Positions 62,050-64,000 of a stretch of DNA of 64,000 nt are shown piece after piece (within the stretch, counting starts at the first letter, position 1; each line of letters starts with the position of its first letter). The notes beneath the pieces were generated by a model. That model ran no database searches and was not told the origin of the DNA. It saw nothing but the letters and a program-made list of their open reading frames with translations. The position numbers were made by a program, and so were the translations under genes. This DNA comes from Bacteroidales bacterium (lineage in GTDB: Bacteria; Bacteroidota; Bacteroidia; Bacteroidales; BM520), in the NCBI GenBank assembly GCA_031276035.1, contig JAISNV010000001.1, positions 1-64,000 of the forward strand, given 5' to 3'.

Positions 62050-64000
62050 ATGAAACGATTATTATTAATTCTCTCAGCTGTTGTATTTCCATTAATTTCA
62101 TTTTCTCAACAGAAATACATTGATGCAAAAAATTATCAATTGAAAAACGGGTTAAAAGTAATTCTATGCAGGGATACCGAAAAACCTGAAATTTATGGTG
62201 CCGTAAGTATTAATGTGGGCAGCATAAACGACCCTGCAGATGCTACCGGAATGGCCCATTATTTTGAACACATAATGTTTAAAGGAACCAATAAAATTGG
62301 TACATTAAATTGGGAAGAAGAAAAAATTTATCTTGATAGTATCAGTTATTATTATGATAGACTTCATGATACCAATAACAAGAAAGAACGAAATAAGATT
62401 CAGTTAAAAATAAATGAATTGAGTCAGAAAGCCGCACAATACGCTATTCCTAATGAAACAGATGCTATTTTGAGTAAGATGGGTGGTAAGGGTATTAATG
62501 CTTTCACCGGTTTGGAAAATACTGTTTACCTAAATTCATTTCCTTCAAACCAACTTCATAAATGGCTGGAAGTATATGCCGAACGTTTTAGAACTCCTGT
62601 ATTCAGACTATTTCAATCTGAACTTGAGACTGTTTACGAAGAGAAAAATATGTATCAAGATAATCCTATCAGCATTTTTATGGAAGATATTTTAAAGGAA
62701 ACTTTCGGTGAACATCCTTACGGCAGACCGGTTATAGGCTATACGGAACATTTAAAAAATCCTCAAATTTCTAAAATGCAGAAATTTTTTAATACATATT
62801 ATGTTACTAATAACATGACCTTAATTTTAGTCGGTGATCTTGAATTTGAACCTACTATGCAATTAATTGAAGAAACATTTGGAGAGCTGCACTTTGGCCA
62901 GATCCCGGATTTTCCTGAATATAAATTACCGACATTTACAGGAGCAACTATTGTTGAAAAACGACAAACTCCAATTAAATTGGGTATCATCGGGTTTAAT
63001 ACAGTACCTGTTAATCATGATGATAATCTGGCTATAGATATCATGTCTGAGATACTAAGCAATAGTACAAGCACCGGATTATTGGATCAGTTGAGTCTAA
63101 ATTACGAACTGCTAATTGCAATGCCTATTCCTTTAGCAATGAAACAACATGGTGTTTTTGCCTTTATGTATATTCCTAAAATTTTGGGGCAATCACATCA
63201 GGAAGCCGAAGCTCTTATTTTCAACTGTATAGACTCATTGAAAACCGGTAATTTCAACGATGATCTATTTCAGGCTGTAAAAATGGAAAAGATAACATCT
63301 GAAATTAGAAAAGTTGAAGGTTATGCAAATACGTTCAATATGATTCTTGGCTATCAGATGAATGGCAAAAGTTGGAAAGATTATTATACAGATCTTGATA
63401 AAATAAAAGCCCTTACAAAAGACGATATAGAAAAGGTTGCAAATAAATATTTCGGCGATGATTATCTACTTTATCGTTCAAAGATGGGAAGCGCCGATAA
63501 GGATAAAATAGATAAACCCGATTGGAAACCTATTGAAATTAAGAATACCGATGCTCAATCGGATTTTGCAAAGATGATTGACAATGAAACTGTTGAGCCT
63601 ATAATTCCTCAAGTAATTGATTTTAATTCAGACGTTAATATTAACGAAACCAATAGAGCTTATAAGGTTTATTCCACAAAAAATCCATATAATGATATTT
63701 TCACAATGAAAATATACTATAATTACGGCAATTATTATAACAAACACCTCAGCAATGCAGCTGAGTATGTTAATCTTCAGGGAACCGAAGACTCTAAATT
63801 CCAAGATTTCCATATTAAATTACAACTTTTAGGCGCTTCAATAAATCTACATACCGAATTAGACAGATCATATATTAATATCACCGGTTTTGACAAAGAT
63901 TTTGAAGAAATAATGGAGCTATGTAATCAGAAGTTTTTTAATACAGGTAATGATGAGAAAACATTGAGTGTATTGCTCGAAAATCATCAGGTAAATATCA
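62050..64000 (+). CDS. M16 (insulinase-family) zinc metalloprotease, 3' end outside the window
   Basis: 650 codons are visible and the frame is open at the window edge. The signal peptide ends ISFSQQ. The inverted zinc motif HYFEH (His70, Glu73, His74) lies in an otherwise family-like GMAHYFEHIMFKGT, and the distal Glu is in the ELETVYEEKNM helix. Two M16 repeats are expected (each with a front catalytic and a back inactive half); only the first and part of the second are present. It is probably periplasmic and degrades peptides. Confidence 0.92.
   Translation, partial: MKRLLLILSAVVFPLISFSQQKYIDAKNYQLKNGLKVILCRDTEKPEIYGAVSINVGSINDPADATGMAHYFEHIMFKGTNKIGTLNWEEEKIYLDSISYYYDRLHDTNNKKERNKIQLKINELSQKAAQYAIPNETDAILSKMGGKGINAFTGLENTVYLNSFPSNQLHKWLEVYAERFRTPVFRLFQSELETVYEEKNMYQDNPISIFMEDILKETFGEHPYGRPVIGYTEHLKNPQISKMQKFFNTYYVTNNMTLILVGDLEFEPTMQLIEETFGELHFGQIPDFPEYKLPTFTGATIVEKRQTPIKLGIIGFNTVPVNHDDNLAIDIMSEILSNSTSTGLLDQLSLNYELLIAMPIPLAMKQHGVFAFMYIPKILGQSHQEAEALIFNCIDSLKTGNFNDDLFQAVKMEKITSEIRKVEGYANTFNMILGYQMNGKSWKDYYTDLDKIKALTKDDIEKVANKYFGDDYLLYRSKMGSADKDKIDKPDWKPIEIKNTDAQSDFAKMIDNETVEPIIPQVIDFNSDVNINETNRAYKVYSTKNPYNDIFTMKIYYNYGNYYNKHLSNAAEYVNLQGTEDSKFQDFHIKLQLLGASINLHTELDRSYINITGFDKDFEEIMELCNQKFFNTGNDEKTLSVLLENHQVNI

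Overview
The window looks like a chromosomal segment of an AT-rich member of the Bacteroidota, probably Bacteroidales. The signs are several promoters of the TAnnTTTG type (some with a TTG about 20 bp upstream), A/T-rich leaders without a Shine-Dalgarno sequence, several proteins with a type IX secretion (T9SS) C-terminal sorting domain, a gldD lipoprotein gene, the fused DAHP synthase/chorismate mutase, and a 29-residue basic AURKAIP1/COX24-like protein beside HU and ribonuclease G. No rRNA, CRISPR array, insertion sequence or transposase was seen.

Layout. 1-3.1 kb: secreted or surface proteins (a truncated one, a T9SS protein with about eleven YD-like repeats, a 231-residue secreted protein) and a broken copy of a T9SS tail. 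3.2-10.8 kb: housekeeping genes tsaB, mreD/mreC/mreB with purH, recJ, a tiny lipoprotein gene and cvpA. 10.8-19.3 kb: two tandem C25 (gingipain-type) cysteine proteinases of 1460 and 1349 residues, both with T9SS tails. 19.3-35.4 kb: elbB-kbl, a lamin-tail surface protein, an outer-membrane barrel, the asnS-rpoN-membrane protein operon, an HdeD-like protein, corA and aroG/pheA, ssb-gldD, and hup-basic protein-rng-trpS. 35.5-36.5 kb: a secreted alpha/beta hydrolase.

37.0-43.2 kb is the accessory region. It holds three small secreted proteins, a frameshifted polytopic membrane protein, a HigB-like toxin with a frameshifted HigA/ImmA-type antitoxin, several unrecognised small genes, a structured three-way-junction RNA ending in a U-tract, and a possible sRNA. 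The 3' end of tRNA-Arg(CCU) at 43141-43212 is repeated as an 11-bp direct repeat at 38076-38086. This is what a small island integrated into the 3' end of that tRNA gene would leave. No integrase is present, so the element looks decayed or mobilised in trans.

43.3-64 kb returns to core functions: ruvB, a sulfatase-modifying-factor-like lipoprotein, a SPOR protein followed by a 1993-residue alpha-2-macroglobulin-like protein without a thioester motif, an acyl-activating enzyme/ACP/acyltransferase fusion, a Nif3-family protein, a P-type Ca2+-type ATPase, a biotin-dependent carboxyltransferase with its biotin carrier, and the start of an M16 metalloprotease that runs off the window. Common themes are T9SS export to the surface and extracellular proteolysis. 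All functions are inferred by reading family motifs; no database search was run.
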